Assembly (NCBI GenBank): GCA_019359695.1 | Contig: JAHHGV010000035.1 | Location: 23,523-87,522, forward strand | DNA length: 64,000 nucleotides | Direction: 5' to 3' | Source of the DNA: Brasilonema angustatum HA4187-MV1 | GTDB lineage: Bacteria; Cyanobacteriota; Cyanobacteriia; Cyanobacteriales; Nostocaceae | Part shown: piece by piece, positions 17,416 through 26,198 of the stretch | Layout of the letters: every line of letters begins with the position of its first letter | Numbering within the stretch: the first letter of the stretch is position 1 | Position numbers and translations under genes: made by a program | The notes under the pieces: generated by a model | The model's database searches: none | Seen by the model: the letters and a program-made list of their open reading frames with translations, nothing else | What the model was told of the DNA's origin: nothing

Positions 17416-18402
17416 CTACCAGGCGTATGCTTTGGGTGCCTCGCCGCCGGGACCAGGCCAGATCTCGTCGAGCCGGCGGAGTGTCTCGTCCGACAGAGAG
17501 ATCTCCAAAGCCCGCAAGCTCTCGGTTAGTTGTTCCACAGTGCGGGGTCCGATGATCGGAGCCGTGACGGCAGGATTGTGCAACAGCCAAGCCAATGCGA
17601 TATCGGCGGGTCGCTCATCGAGCTTTTCACAGAGTGCCTCGTAGTCCTCGATCTGCGCTCGATGCCGATCGATCTGTTGCTGCATCTTCGGCTTGGCTCG
17701 GCGACCTTCGCTCACCTTCCGCAGGACGCCTGCCAGTAGCCCGTTGCCGAGGGGACTCCACGGAACAAGACCGATGCCGTAGTACCGAAGCGCTGGGATG
17801 ACCTCTAGCTCAACGGTGCGGGCAGTCAGGTTGTAAAGGCTCTGCTCCGACACTAACCCCAGGAAATTGCGCGACGCGGCAATATTCTGCGCGGTGGCGA
17901 TGTCCCAGCCAGCGAAGTTGCTGCTGCCGATGTAGATTACCTTGCCTTGCTGTACCAGGAGTTCCATTGCCTGCCAAATCTCCTCCCAGGGCGTGCGCCG
18001 ATCAACGTGGTGCATCTGGTAGAGGTCGATGTGATCAGTCTGCAACCGACGTAAGCTGTCTTCGCAGGCTTTTCGGATGTGATACGCCGAAAGGTGGCGA
18101 TCATTCGGGCTGTGACCCATCGGCTGGTACACTTTAGTCGCCAGGACGATTTGATCGCGCCGCCCGCCCTGAGACAGCCACCGCCCGATGATCTCCTCGG
18201 AGATGCCGTAGCCCTTCTCCATGTCCGGGGACTGGGGACCCCCGTACACATCTGCGGTGTCCATATAGTTGATGCCGACTTCCAGAGCCTCATCCATGAT
18301 CTTGAAGCTGGTGGTTTCGTCCGTCAGCTCCCCGAAGTTCATGGTGCCCAGACCGAGCCGGCTGACCTGTAGTCCGGTGCGGCCGAGATGCTTGTACTGC
18401 AT
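17416..18402 (-). CDS. Aldo/keto reductase
   Basis: A full-length 328-residue NADPH-dependent AKR. The catalytic tetrad is visible: Asp48, Tyr53 (MDTADVYGG), Lys90 (LATKVY) and His131 (LYQMHHVD). The late cofactor motif is in [12 protein letters not shown]. It begins [20 protein letters not shown] with AGGAGAAAC upstream. It reduces aldehydes or ketones; the physiological substrate is unknown. Base composition is clearly GC-richer than flanking cyanobacterial genes, suggesting acquisition by transfer together with the AraC regulator, CMD and ABM genes. Confidence 0.92.
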   Translation of the reverse strand: MQYKHLGRTGLQVSRLGLGTMNFGELTDETTSFKIMDEALEVGINYMDTADVYGGPQSPDMEKGYGISEEIIGRWLSQGGRRDQIVLATKVYQPMGHSPNDRHLSAYHIRKACEDSLRRLQTDHIDLYQMHHVDRRTPWEEIWQAMELLVQQGKVIYIGSSNFAGWDIATAQNIAASRNFLGLVSEQSLYNLTARTVELEVIPALRYYGIGLVPWSPLGNGLLAGVLRKVSEGRRAKPKMQQQIDRHRAQIEDYEALCEKLDERPADIALAWLLHNPAVTAPIIGPRTVEQLTESLRALEISLSDETLRRLDEIWPGPGGEAPKAYAW

Positions 18403-18488
18403 TCTGTTTCTCCTCTTCTCCTAATTTTGTTGCCAGCAGGCGAGTCTCGTCCCCTGCCAAAGCTGGCTTCTTGCCTATCACTCGTGAA

Positions 18489-18620
18489 GCGGTGTTGCCT
18501 GGGTTGCCGTCACTACACGGTTTGACCGCCATCGACGACCAGGGCGTGCCCGACGCGGTGTTGCCTGGGTTGCCGTCACTACACGGTTTGACCGCCATCG
18601 ACGACCAGGGCGTGCCCGAC
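18489..18620. repeat. Perfect 66-bp tandem duplication
   Basis: Bases 18489-18554 and 18555-18620 are the same 66-bp unit twice, head to tail (unit starts GCGGTGTTGCCTGGG). The unit equals 22 codons and covers the end of the SDR fragment. The identity of the copies suggests a recent event. Confidence 0.9.
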
Positions 18621-18658
18621 GACGAAGGAGGATGCATCCGAACACAGCCAGACGACGG
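18579..18658 (-). pseudogene. C-terminal fragment of a short-chain dehydrogenase/reductase (SDR)
   Basis: In the minus strand one frame reads [20 protein letters not shown] then DGGQTV and a stop (18579-18581), the unmistakable C-terminal end of a classical SDR. Everything upstream of it, including the Rossmann fold and the YxxxK motif, is gone: the fragment is joined directly to the cupin N-terminus at about 18658. A second copy of its last 22 codons follows because of the 66-bp duplication. Confidence 0.75.
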
Positions 18659-18832
18659 CCCCAACGGGTGGGTGTGCCATGCAGTCCGAGCACCAGGCTC
18701 GAACGTCACACTGGCACCAGACGTGCGTGCTGGCTCGTGTGCCTCGAACAGGGGATCAACGCGGACAGTGCCCGTAAAATACTCGTCGGGTCCTTTAGCG
18801 GAAGGCTGTGAGCCACTTCGTTTGATATCCAT
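18659..18832 (-). pseudogene. Truncated cupin-domain protein
   Basis: From ATG 18832 the minus strand reads [19 protein letters not shown], then [17 protein letters not shown], the first half of a small cupin with the metal-binding HxH. The second motif that completes the barrel is lost at the junction with the SDR fragment. The frame stays open to 18290 but that is read-through into unrelated sequence and the AKR gene. A deletion between neighbouring cupin and SDR genes explains the arrangement. Confidence 0.75.
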
Positions 18833-19042
18833 TTTCTAATTCCTTCACTTGATGCCCTGCATGGTTGCGAACAGGCCAGTCTCTTGGTCATCAAAACTGC
18901 ATTTTCTCTTAAATAAAAATCCACAATGCTTACAAGAAGCCGAAATCATTTTTCATTGCTTTAGCTTCATTTTAAGCATCCTCAAGGACAAAGCAATAAA
19001 ACGATCGTCTAAAATTGTTGTACAATCCTGCAAAACTTAAAA

Positions 19043-20065
19043 ATGAATGCTGTCAAAACAAGTAAAAATGCCGATATGGATTTCATGAACGACCAGCAGG
19101 CAAAGCGCGAGGCAGACAGAGTGCAAGCCAACCGAGACGAATTGGTTGAGCGCATCTCACAGACGATTCGCGCTGATGGGGCGATCGAGCCGCTGAAGGG
19201 CTTGCATCTTCACCGATTCTCCTCGCCTATGGAAGCCTGTCATGCTGTCTCTGTCCCAGCCTTTTGTGTAATCGCCCAGGGCAGTAAAGAAGTGCTTTTA
19301 GGTAACGATCGCTATCAATACGACCCTGCACATTATCTGCTGGCGACGGTCGAACTGCCGATTATGAGCCAAATTCTGGAAGCATCTAAAGCGCAACCGT
19401 GCCTGAGCCTTCGCCTCGATCTCGATTCCACCCTGGTCGGTTCAGTTATGGTCGAGGCGGGCTATCCCGCATCCCAAAGTCGTGCCAATGTCAAAGCGAT
19501 CGACGTGAGTCCACTAGATGCGCCGCTGCTCGATGCCGTTGTCCGGCTCGTTCGGCTGTTGGACACGCCCGCCGAAGCGCGGGTTCTGATGCCGCTGGTC
19601 GCACGGGAAATCATTTACCGACTCCTGATTGGAGAGCAAGGCGCGCGGCTTCGTCATATTGCCGTTCTAGGTGGCTACACCCACCACATCGCTCTTGCCG
19701 TCGAGCGACTTCGTAAAGACTTTAAGGAGCCGATCAAGATTGAAAGCATCGCACGAGAGCTTGGAATGAGTGTCTCAGGCTTCCACCATCACTTCAAGTC
19801 TGTCACTGCAATGAGTCCTTTGCAGTTCCAGAAGCAAGTGCGTCTCCAGGAGGCTCGCCGTCTGATGCTGGGGCAAAACCTTGACGCTACCAGTGCTGCT
19901 TACCGAGTGGGTTATGACGATGCCTCGCACTTCAACCGAGAGTACAAGCGGCTCTTTGGTGCACCACCGATGCGTGATGTAGAACGCCTGCGAGAATCTG
20001 TTAGGGAGACTGCTAGTTCAATACGATCTCCTCAAGACGCCGGGCATCTTGCCAGAAATCGTTAA
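19043..20065 (+). CDS. AraC-family transcriptional regulator
   Basis: The 340-residue protein has an AraC_N ligand-binding domain (about residues 45-195, with SVPAFCVIAQGSKEVLLG) followed by a C-terminal double helix-turn-helix: RLRKDFKEPIKIESIARELGM is covered by residues about 232-252, and the second HTH contains ATSAAYRVGYDDASHFNREYKR. It is divergent from the cupin/AKR/CMD/ABM set and is probably its regulator, responding to a toxic aldehyde or quinone. GC content and codon use differ from neighbouring cyanobacterial genes. The ATG at 19043 is used; MDFMNDQQAK at 19076 is a possible alternative start. Confidence 0.88.
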   Translation: MNAVKTSKNADMDFMNDQQAKREADRVQANRDELVERISQTIRADGAIEPLKGLHLHRFSSPMEACHAVSVPAFCVIAQGSKEVLLGNDRYQYDPAHYLLATVELPIMSQILEASKAQPCLSLRLDLDSTLVGSVMVEAGYPASQSRANVKAIDVSPLDAPLLDAVVRLVRLLDTPAEARVLMPLVAREIIYRLLIGEQGARLRHIAVLGGYTHHIALAVERLRKDFKEPIKIESIARELGMSVSGFHHHFKSVTAMSPLQFQKQVRLQEARRLMLGQNLDATSAAYRVGYDDASHFNREYKRLFGAPPMRDVERLRESVRETASSIRSPQDAGHLARNR

Positions 20066-20165
20066 AGCATTTGGTGTAGAGCACCGTATGCTGAATGTTT
20101 TTGTGTCTTAGGAGCAGGGGCACTGGCGGCGACAGCCACCCGCTACGAATGAAAAAAACACCTTC

Positions 20166-20194
20166 TTTCCTGTTCCCTGTTCCCTGTTCCCTGT
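20166..20194. repeat. Short tandem repeat, TTCCCTG
   Basis: Four TTCCCTG-type heptamers. With the psbH terminator this is the main content of the 307-bp gap 20066-20372, which otherwise holds no gene I can support. Confidence 0.85.
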
Positions 20195-20303
20195 GTTTCT
20201 TGAAAGGTTTAATTTGCTATTTTAACTTGAAGTTCGCTACGCGTTCTCGGTTTTTCATGCATACTTTAGGGGAGTGCGAGTCTAAACTCAAGCCTGACAA
20301 CTG

Positions 20304-20330
20304 ACAAAAAAACCCGGACGGGAGCCGGGT
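20304..20330 (-). terminator. Intrinsic terminator of psbH
   Basis: On the minus strand ACCCGGCTCCCGTCCGGGT is followed by seven T residues, a GC-rich hairpin with a U-tract about 45 bp past the psbH stop. Confidence 0.85.
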
Positions 20331-20372
20331 GTGGAGTAACATATTGTTATCCAGGTTTTTGGACTAGAAACA

Positions 20373-20579
20373 TCATTTAACGCCCAAAGCCCGCCAGTCA
20401 ACCAAAACATCTTGGATCGTGAAGGACTTGTTATAGAGTTGCAGAATAATCAACAGAAACACGAAAAATAGCAGAATAAAAACAGCCATCACGGGGGTAG
20501 TACCCCAACCTGGAGTCACTTTACCATACTCAGAGTTTAAAGGTTTGAGGATATCTCCTAATTGCGTCCTTTGTGCCAT
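20373..20579 (-). CDS. psbH: Photosystem II phosphoprotein PsbH
   Basis: The 68-residue protein begins [20 protein letters not shown], then [20 protein letters not shown] and a single membrane helix, ending [16 protein letters not shown]. This is cyanobacterial PsbH, a small PSII core subunit near CP47 that stabilises bicarbonate and QB-site function. It is divergent from psbN across an 83-bp shared promoter region, the classic arrangement, and has its own intrinsic terminator. Confidence 0.97.
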   Translation of the reverse strand: MAQRTQLGDILKPLNSEYGKVTPGWGTTPVMAVFILLFFVFLLIILQLYNKSFTIQDVLVDWRALGVK

Positions 20580-20662
20580 AGTTCACCTAAGATGAGTTGC
20601 CAAAGCATTTTTTAATCTTCTGTAATATTCTATAGGAATAGGACACATAATCGATACTTGTT

Positions 20663-20794
20663 ATGGAACCCGCAATAGTTCTTAGTATTTCTGTCGGCGC
20701 TGTTGTGATCTTCATTACGGCGTTCTCCATCTATACCTCTTTTGGCCCTCCTGGTAAGGAATTGAGCGATCCCTTTGAAGATCACGAAGATTAA
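20663..20794 (+). CDS. psbN: Photosystem II assembly factor PsbN
   Basis: A 43-residue ORF beginning MEPAIVLSISVGAVVIFITA and containing YTSFGPPGKELSDPFEDHED. This is PsbN, a single-span thylakoid protein needed for PSII assembly or repair rather than a PSII subunit. It is antisense to and upstream of psbH, as in other cyanobacteria. A 17-bp-stem hairpin follows the stop. Confidence 0.97.
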   Translation: MEPAIVLSISVGAVVIFITAFSIYTSFGPPGKELSDPFEDHED

Positions 20795-20801
20795 AGTTCA
20801 T

Positions 20802-20836
20802 GGGTTTGTGATTGTGTTAAACACAATCACAAACCC
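20802..20836. terminator. Bidirectional hairpin terminator between psbN and the mannosidase gene
   Basis: GGGTTTGTGATTGTGTT and AACACAATCACAAACCC form a perfect 17-bp stem with a one-base loop. It sits 7 bp after psbN and 1 bp after the convergent mannosidase stop, so it can serve both. Confidence 0.85.
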
Positions 20837-20837
20837 C

Positions 20838-23800
20838 TCAGCTAACCCTAAAGCTGCTAATTTTCCAAGGTTGAATTGTAAAGATTTGTTGCCCAGATGA
20901 GAATTCGGGTGTGGGCAAAGAGTGCTCTAACAAGTCCACTGACTCTCCCAGAGTCAACCCCAAATCACTTTGTAACTGCAAATCGGCTGTTTGTCCGTGA
21001 CATTCATAACATCGGATAATCCATTGTTTTGGGTTGTCTTCTGCTTGCTTAAACGCCATTAATATCAAGTTGTCAGCCGACAAATCTAATAAACGACCAA
21101 CTGGCGGTAAAGATTTTTTGTTCTGGTGATGTTTGGAACTCAACATCATTACTTCCATTGGTAGATGCAATTCATAACCGTGTCTGATTGTATGGGCTGA
21201 TTCCCAGCTACCAGCATGAGGATACAAAGCATAAGTAAATTCATGAAATCCTTTGTCTGCTTCCTCGTCAGGCCAATTTGGACTGCGTAACAGACTTAAG
21301 CGTAATTGATTGGATTGGCTGTCGTACCCATACTTACAATCGTTTAACAGACTAACACCGTATGTATCTTCATTGTTAACGGTGGCGGGAGTTGTCAAAT
21401 CTGCCCAACGTAAAGCCGGGACTTCCCATTTTGCCTTTTCTGCTGGAGTTTCGGGTTTGGTCGGACGGCGAATCGTCCCACAAGGAATTTCATAAGTGGC
21501 AAAGTCTGCCTCTAGATTTAATGGAAAAGCAGCTTTCACCAAACAGTTACGTTCCTGCCAGTTGACAGTTGTGGCTATTTTCAGGATTGGCGATCGCCCT
21601 TGTAATATGTAATCACAGCAAAACTCTGATTCACCCAGCTGGCGCACCACACGCAGACGAGTTTGCACAGGTCCAGTTTCGGGCCACTCAATAGATTTTA
21701 GCTGCGTTGGTGGTAAAGGATGCTCAAAATAGTTCGGGTCAATATTCCAAGCATCCCAATATTGACCACTATCTTGGAAAGCTTGTAATTGATTTCCAGC
21801 GCCGCTTAGAACTTCTCTATCATTAACTTTGTCAAAAAGACTCGACAAATTACCAGTTTCTTCGTCAACAGTTACCCGCAAAAACTCATTTTCAAAAGTC
21901 AATCTTTTTCGATCAAAATATTCTTGCTTTCGCAAACTCGAATTGGTATCATCAGACTGGGTTATGTTATTGCCTTTTTTAGGCAGTTGAGGACAAAGCC
22001 AAAAAACGCGATAGCCAACAGAGGGAACATCGCTTGCTATAAACAGCAGCTTTGAGTCGTTGCTCAGTTGGGAAGGCAAAAGTTCTCCTTCGAGATTATA
22101 AACGCAAGCATCCAAGTGAGGTAATGGTAGCTCAACAGCGACAACCGAAGAGCGCTGCCAATTCAGGGAGTTAAAGACGAAAATTGGTACAGCATCGGGT
22201 TGGGGCGGCTCGCTTAAGTTTATTTGGGATGCAAGATAACTCAAAGACTCCTGCAATATGTCATTGCCAACTTTCTCCACCTCCTGCCAAGTTGGAAGCG
22301 CATCCGCATAAACTTGATTAATCGAAGAACCAGGCAGAATATCGTGAAACTGATTAAATAAGACCTTTTTCCAGGCTGCTTCTAGTTCAGCTTTCGGATA
22401 TGTCACCCCAGAGCTAATTGTTGCCAAAGCCGCAAACAGTTCTGCTTGGTACAATAATCCTTCACAACGACGATTCCAACGTTTTTGGTCAGCGTGGGTG
22501 GTATAACAGCCGCGATGGAATTCTAGATAGAGTTCGTCTTCCCAAGTGGGGAATGAGGAAGGGGAAGCAGAGGAAGTAGGGGGAGTAGGGGGAGTAGGGG
22601 GAGAATTATTTTCTTGTCTATTCTTGATTTGCTGTAAGTAATTTTCGGCAGTCGTAAATTCTAGCTTCGGGAACAAAGGAGATTTTTGCCAACGCTGGGC
22701 AGTTTCCAACATATCACGAGTGGGACCGCCGCCGTGGTCACCCACGCCAGGAAGCCAAAGAGCATCACAAAGACCTGTTTGGGTTTGCCATTCACAGGCG
22801 TAGGATGCCATTTTAACTGGGTCGATACCTTCACCAACAAGCGCAGACATATAGCTAAAGACTTGACTACCGTCAGGCGATCGCCACCAAAAAGCACCAT
22901 AATCAAACTTCGTCGTATCATTCCAGCGCAACTTCTGAGTCACGAAATACTCAACACCAGCACTCGCGAAAAACTGCGGCAAAGTTGCACAAAAACCGAA
23001 ACTATCTGGTACCCACACCACAGGAGAAAGCTTGCCAAATTTCTCCAACACATAGCGCTGACCATACAACAACTGACGGACAATAGATTCACCTGCTATT
23101 AAATTCAACTCCGGTTCAACCCAAAAACCTCCCACAACTTCCCAACGCCCAGCTTTTACCGCTTCTTGAATCGCATCAAACAAATCCGGGCGATGTTCTT
23201 CAATCCAAGCATAAAGCACCGGCGAAGAATGACAAAAAATCAACTCCGGAAAATCTTGCTGAAGTTTAAGAACCGACTCAAAAGTACTTTGTGCAGCCTT
23301 CCAAGTTTCACTCACAGGCCAAAGCCATGCTAAATCAAGATGAGCATGACCTAATAAGTAAATCTTTGAATTAAGATTTTGAATCTTCGATTCCAGCAAC
23401 CTCTGACGAACCGTAAACAAAGAATTCTCAAACTCTTTCTTATCTTCCTTGGCGTCCTTGGCGTTTTGGCGGTTCGTTTCCCAATCTATCCCCGCCACAC
23501 TCTCCGCCAAATCCTCCAACCTCTGCGGCTCAAAAGTTTCCAAAAACCGCTGCGTCACAGCCAACTCATCAGCCACAAAACCGGGATCTGGGCGATTCTC
23601 ATCCGTAGACTCATAAATCAGCAGCGACTTAACAAGAGCACCATCACAATGCCCCGGACTCACCAAACGCAGAGCTATGATAAATTCATCTCCTGGTGTC
23701 ACCGCATCATTCAGTAGTACCCTTGGCGAACTATCAAACAAATCTCCCTCAAGTACTAACTTCCCATTAACATAAACTTGAGCAGAATCTGCCCACCAAA

Positions 23801-24278
23801 CCAGTGATAGCCGCAAAGACAAACCTTGTAGCGGGTAACCCTGTAAATCTTGGGGAATAACTAATTTTTGCACCAACCATAGCACATTTTGCCCAAGAGC
23901 CCAAGCAATGTGTCCTTTGGCGTTTAACTTGGCAAGACTCCAAAGCGAAAAGTCGCAGGTGCTAATATCAGCCACGGGTGAGACAGCGCTGCGGGAGGGG
24001 AGCCAGTGCGTTGCGGAGCCAGTACTGCAGGAGGGTTTCCTTCCGTAGGTATCTGGCGTTGGGGTTCCCCCCGTTGTAGCACCTGGCGTTTTCTCTCCGC
24101 AGGCGACTGCGAACCCGAAGGGCAAGTCAGCTTCCAAGCATTGCCAGGATGACAAATTATTTACTCTTACATAGGAGCGCAATTTTTCAATTGCTTCCAA
24201 GATAAATTTAGTATTAGCTTGAGATACTGGAGAGGTCATAATTTCGCTAAGATGAGGAAACTCATAATCATCAATCAT
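20838..24278 (-). CDS. GH38 alpha-mannosidase with in-frame repeat insertions
   Basis: At 1146 residues this is a glycoside hydrolase family 38 enzyme. The zinc-binding LLGHAHLDLAWLWP lies near residues 308-321, the nucleophile Asp425 is in VPDSFGFCATLP, and HDILPGSSI and the C-terminal beta domains follow. It hydrolyses alpha-mannosides, probably from internal glycans or polysaccharide. Four segments look like dispersed repeat DNA read in frame: about residues 52-102, 268-282 (NAKDAKEDKK), 295-306 (SKIQNLNSKI) and 555-574 (PPTPPTPPT). None hits a catalytic motif, and the frame stays open, so the enzyme may still be active. No signal peptide. Confidence 0.88.
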   Translation of the reverse strand: MIDDYEFPHLSEIMTSPVSQANTKFILEAIEKLRSYVRVNNLSSWQCLEADLPFGFAVACGEKTPGATTGGTPTPDTYGRKPSCSTGSATHWLPSRSAVSPVADISTCDFSLWSLAKLNAKGHIAWALGQNVLWLVQKLVIPQDLQGYPLQGLSLRLSLVWWADSAQVYVNGKLVLEGDLFDSSPRVLLNDAVTPGDEFIIALRLVSPGHCDGALVKSLLIYESTDENRPDPGFVADELAVTQRFLETFEPQRLEDLAESVAGIDWETNRQNAKDAKEDKKEFENSLFTVRQRLLESKIQNLNSKIYLLGHAHLDLAWLWPVSETWKAAQSTFESVLKLQQDFPELIFCHSSPVLYAWIEEHRPDLFDAIQEAVKAGRWEVVGGFWVEPELNLIAGESIVRQLLYGQRYVLEKFGKLSPVVWVPDSFGFCATLPQFFASAGVEYFVTQKLRWNDTTKFDYGAFWWRSPDGSQVFSYMSALVGEGIDPVKMASYACEWQTQTGLCDALWLPGVGDHGGGPTRDMLETAQRWQKSPLFPKLEFTTAENYLQQIKNRQENNSPPTPPTPPTSSASPSSFPTWEDELYLEFHRGCYTTHADQKRWNRRCEGLLYQAELFAALATISSGVTYPKAELEAAWKKVLFNQFHDILPGSSINQVYADALPTWQEVEKVGNDILQESLSYLASQINLSEPPQPDAVPIFVFNSLNWQRSSVVAVELPLPHLDACVYNLEGELLPSQLSNDSKLLFIASDVPSVGYRVFWLCPQLPKKGNNITQSDDTNSSLRKQEYFDRKRLTFENEFLRVTVDEETGNLSSLFDKVNDREVLSGAGNQLQAFQDSGQYWDAWNIDPNYFEHPLPPTQLKSIEWPETGPVQTRLRVVRQLGESEFCCDYILQGRSPILKIATTVNWQERNCLVKAAFPLNLEADFATYEIPCGTIRRPTKPETPAEKAKWEVPALRWADLTTPATVNNEDTYGVSLLNDCKYGYDSQSNQLRLSLLRSPNWPDEEADKGFHEFTYALYPHAGSWESAHTIRHGYELHLPMEVMMLSSKHHQNKKSLPPVGRLLDLSADNLILMAFKQAEDNPKQWIIRCYECHGQTADLQLQSDLGLTLGESVDLLEHSLPTPEFSSGQQIFTIQPWKISSFRVS
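22557..22615. repeat. GGGGGAGTA tandem repeat inside the mannosidase gene
   Basis: A GGAAGTAGGGGGAGTAGGG-type tract encodes the low-complexity PPTPPTPPTSS stretch of the GH38 protein. Similar tracts are intergenic elsewhere (for example near 2590). Confidence 0.7.
23435..23476. repeat. GCGAAGACGCTAAGGACACGAAGG-type repeat inside the mannosidase gene
   Basis: On the minus strand this stretch (AACGCCAAGGACGCCAAGGA) is a diverged copy of the sequence that forms the inverted ends of the GxxExxY cassette at 59076 and 59511. Here it encodes QNAKDAKEDKK in frame. Confidence 0.65.
23974..24124. repeat. GC-rich dispersed repeat inserted in frame in the mannosidase gene
   Basis: The segment from ACGGGTGAGACAGCGCTGC to CGACTGCGAACCCGAAGGGC matches the intergenic repeat at 51215-51275, and its CAGGTGCTACAACGGGG and CTCCGCAACGCACTG parts recur inside the gene at 24447. 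Its length (about 150 bp) keeps the frame. Confidence 0.8.
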
Positions 24279-24446
24279 CGTTTCGATTTATTGTTTGGTG
24301 CGAGTCCGACAGCTAAGCAACACTCTTAACAAAAGTTCACCATTACGTCACGCATTGAACTTGTACGCAGCTAGGGACTAGACCAATTACTAGCACTGGT
24401 TGTTTTCTTAATTTTGAACTTTGAATGAGCGAATTTTGAATTGCCT

Positions 24447-26198
24447 ATGCCTCCTGCTACCCCTGGTCGTTATCAAAGCAAACTTTTTAACTTTTTTCAC
24501 CAGCAATCTCGGCGCTGGGGTGAACAGTTTGAGCGTACCGTACGGCATGTACAAGTCGCCGCTAATTGGTCATTAGAGGCTCTACTTTACCCAGTATATC
24601 TGCTGATTCGCAAAGCAACAGACTCAGCTGGTAAACAACTGCATACAAATGAGCAACAACCCAGGTTCCAGTTACAGGAAAATCAGACTAACTCCGAAAC
24701 TGTTTCATCTGTAGATACTCCAATTCAGCGAGTTCTAGAAACAGCGGTGACTCTGGAAATTGCAGAAGCAGCAAAGCCGGGGAAAGCCGGGAAAAAGAAC
24801 TCCTTAACTGTCTGGATACCTTACTTTTCTATATTCCCCACTGTCTCATCTCCCCTGATTGTCTCACACCCTGACTCCACGGCAGGTGCTACAAGGGGGG
24901 GAACCCTCCGCAGTCGCCACAACGGGGGGAACCCCCGCAAGGCGCAGCTCTCCGCAACGCACTGCCTCCCTACTGTCTCATCTCCCCCAATAGTGCGAGG
25001 AATTGCTTCAGATTTAGGAAGTCGTAATTTGGTACTCGTTACAATTGAAAATAAAATTCTCGATATTTTAACGCTTCAGCAGCAGGAAATATTGCAAAAC
25101 CGGATTCTTCAGGAAGTTGCTAGATGGCGTTCTTGGCAGTTGACTCAAAGCAAAGACGAAACAAAAGTATTATCTGAAATTGATCGTCTGCTGAACAAAT
25201 TGACGGGTAGTAATCAAAGCATACCTGCTCTACCTCAAGCAACGGAAACTGAAGATAAAATTGAGTATCAAAAATTACCTATAATGGTCCAAAAACTACC
25301 ATTACTAGACGCAGCGATCGCCCAAATAGAATCTCGTGCTGTAGTCACAATATCTCGTACGACTGGACAATTGCTCCGAACTGTTCAAAATCAGCTAAAT
25401 ATCTTTGTCTACGGTAAAGACCAGCAACTGACCACTGAACGAAAAATATTAGATGCTGATTCACAACATCTAACGTCGAAAATCCAAGCTCTAATTTGGG
25501 GAGCAATTAATTATTTTTTTGGCGATTCCAACACTAAGAAACTAGAGCAAAAAACTCCAAAAAATAGTATTAACCAATCTTTATCAATAGGTTCAAATAA
25601 AAAATCAAAAACTGTACAATTACCACAGCGCCCTTCTTCCCCAGCTTTACCCGAAAGTCCTGATTTACCAAGTGAGAATATAGCAGACCCTTGGTTAACA
25701 ATGGACGATTTGTTTGGAGATTTACATGAAGTAACAGAGGTTGTTAACGAACAACAATTTTTAGTGACATCATCTGAGTCTCCAAAATCTGCTCTGCCTG
25801 CGGGTTCTTCCGTGAAGATAAGCAGAGAATTTAATTTGAAATGGCTCAGCATTTTGAGTCAAACAAAAGAGCTCATTCAAACTTCTAAAAATACTCTACA
25901 GAGAAGCTACGCAAATAAAATTTGGAAATCTTCCTCTTCTTCCCATTCACTTATTTCTCAATCAGAAACTGAGAGCAACCTAATTAAAGATAATAAGGGA
26001 GAAATTCTTTATCAGCAGCAGCAAACGACTCAAGTTGAGGCTAAACCAGATTGGATTGAAGCACAAGCTCAAATCATGGGGTATGAAAAACATCCTTTGG
26101 AACAAGTTCTTGAATGGCTAGACCAAATTATGCTTTGGATCGAACATCTTTTTGTAAAAATTGGTCTATTTTTGCGGGGGCTGTTCCGGGGAAAATAA
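24447..26198 (+). CDS. Hypothetical cyanobacterial protein with in-frame repeat insertion
   Basis: About 583 residues from ATG 24447 (an in-frame TTG lies two codons upstream). I recognise no catalytic domain. The N-terminal 60 residues (QSRRWGEQFERTVRHVQ, LEALLYPVYLLI) are amphipathic and may bind membrane; the middle is Ser/Pro/Gln-rich and probably disordered; the C-terminus (EQVLEWLDQIMLWIEHLFVK) is amphipathic and ends with a basic FLRGLFRGK. Residues about 132-180 come from a GC-rich dispersed repeat bounded by a 16-bp direct repeat ACTGTCTCATCTCCCC (24840, 24972). Function unknown; possibly membrane-associated. Confidence 0.65.
   Translation: MPPATPGRYQSKLFNFFHQQSRRWGEQFERTVRHVQVAANWSLEALLYPVYLLIRKATDSAGKQLHTNEQQPRFQLQENQTNSETVSSVDTPIQRVLETAVTLEIAEAAKPGKAGKKNSLTVWIPYFSIFPTVSSPLIVSHPDSTAGATRGGTLRSRHNGGNPRKAQLSATHCLPTVSSPPIVRGIASDLGSRNLVLVTIENKILDILTLQQQEILQNRILQEVARWRSWQLTQSKDETKVLSEIDRLLNKLTGSNQSIPALPQATETEDKIEYQKLPIMVQKLPLLDAAIAQIESRAVVTISRTTGQLLRTVQNQLNIFVYGKDQQLTTERKILDADSQHLTSKIQALIWGAINYFFGDSNTKKLEQKTPKNSINQSLSIGSNKKSKTVQLPQRPSSPALPESPDLPSENIADPWLTMDDLFGDLHEVTEVVNEQQFLVTSSESPKSALPAGSSVKISREFNLKWLSILSQTKELIQTSKNTLQRSYANKIWKSSSSSHSLISQSETESNLIKDNKGEILYQQQQTTQVEAKPDWIEAQAQIMGYEKHPLEQVLEWLDQIMLWIEHLFVKIGLFLRGLFRGK
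24840..24987. repeat. In-frame repeat insertion flanked by 16-bp direct repeats
   Basis: ACTGTCTCATCTCCCC occurs at 24840-24855 and again at 24972-24987. Between them lie segments (CAGGTGCTACAA, AACGGGGGGAACCCC, CTCCGCAACGCACTG) shared with the GC-rich element in the mannosidase gene at 23974-24124. The frame of the host gene is kept. Confidence 0.75.

Noticed and set aside
16646..17590. Long version of the CMD gene starting at 17590
   Set aside because: The first 68 codons lie over the AKR gene and are not protein-like; ATG 17386 has AGGAGG and a signal peptide.
18290..18832. 180-codon frame as one intact gene
   Set aside because: Only the first 58 codons are cupin; the rest is out-of-frame SDR end, its duplication and AKR sequence.
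18471..18839. Plus-strand frame of 122 codons opposite the cupin/SDR remnants
   Set aside because: It is antisense to recognisable remnants and its length comes from the 66-bp duplication and high GC.
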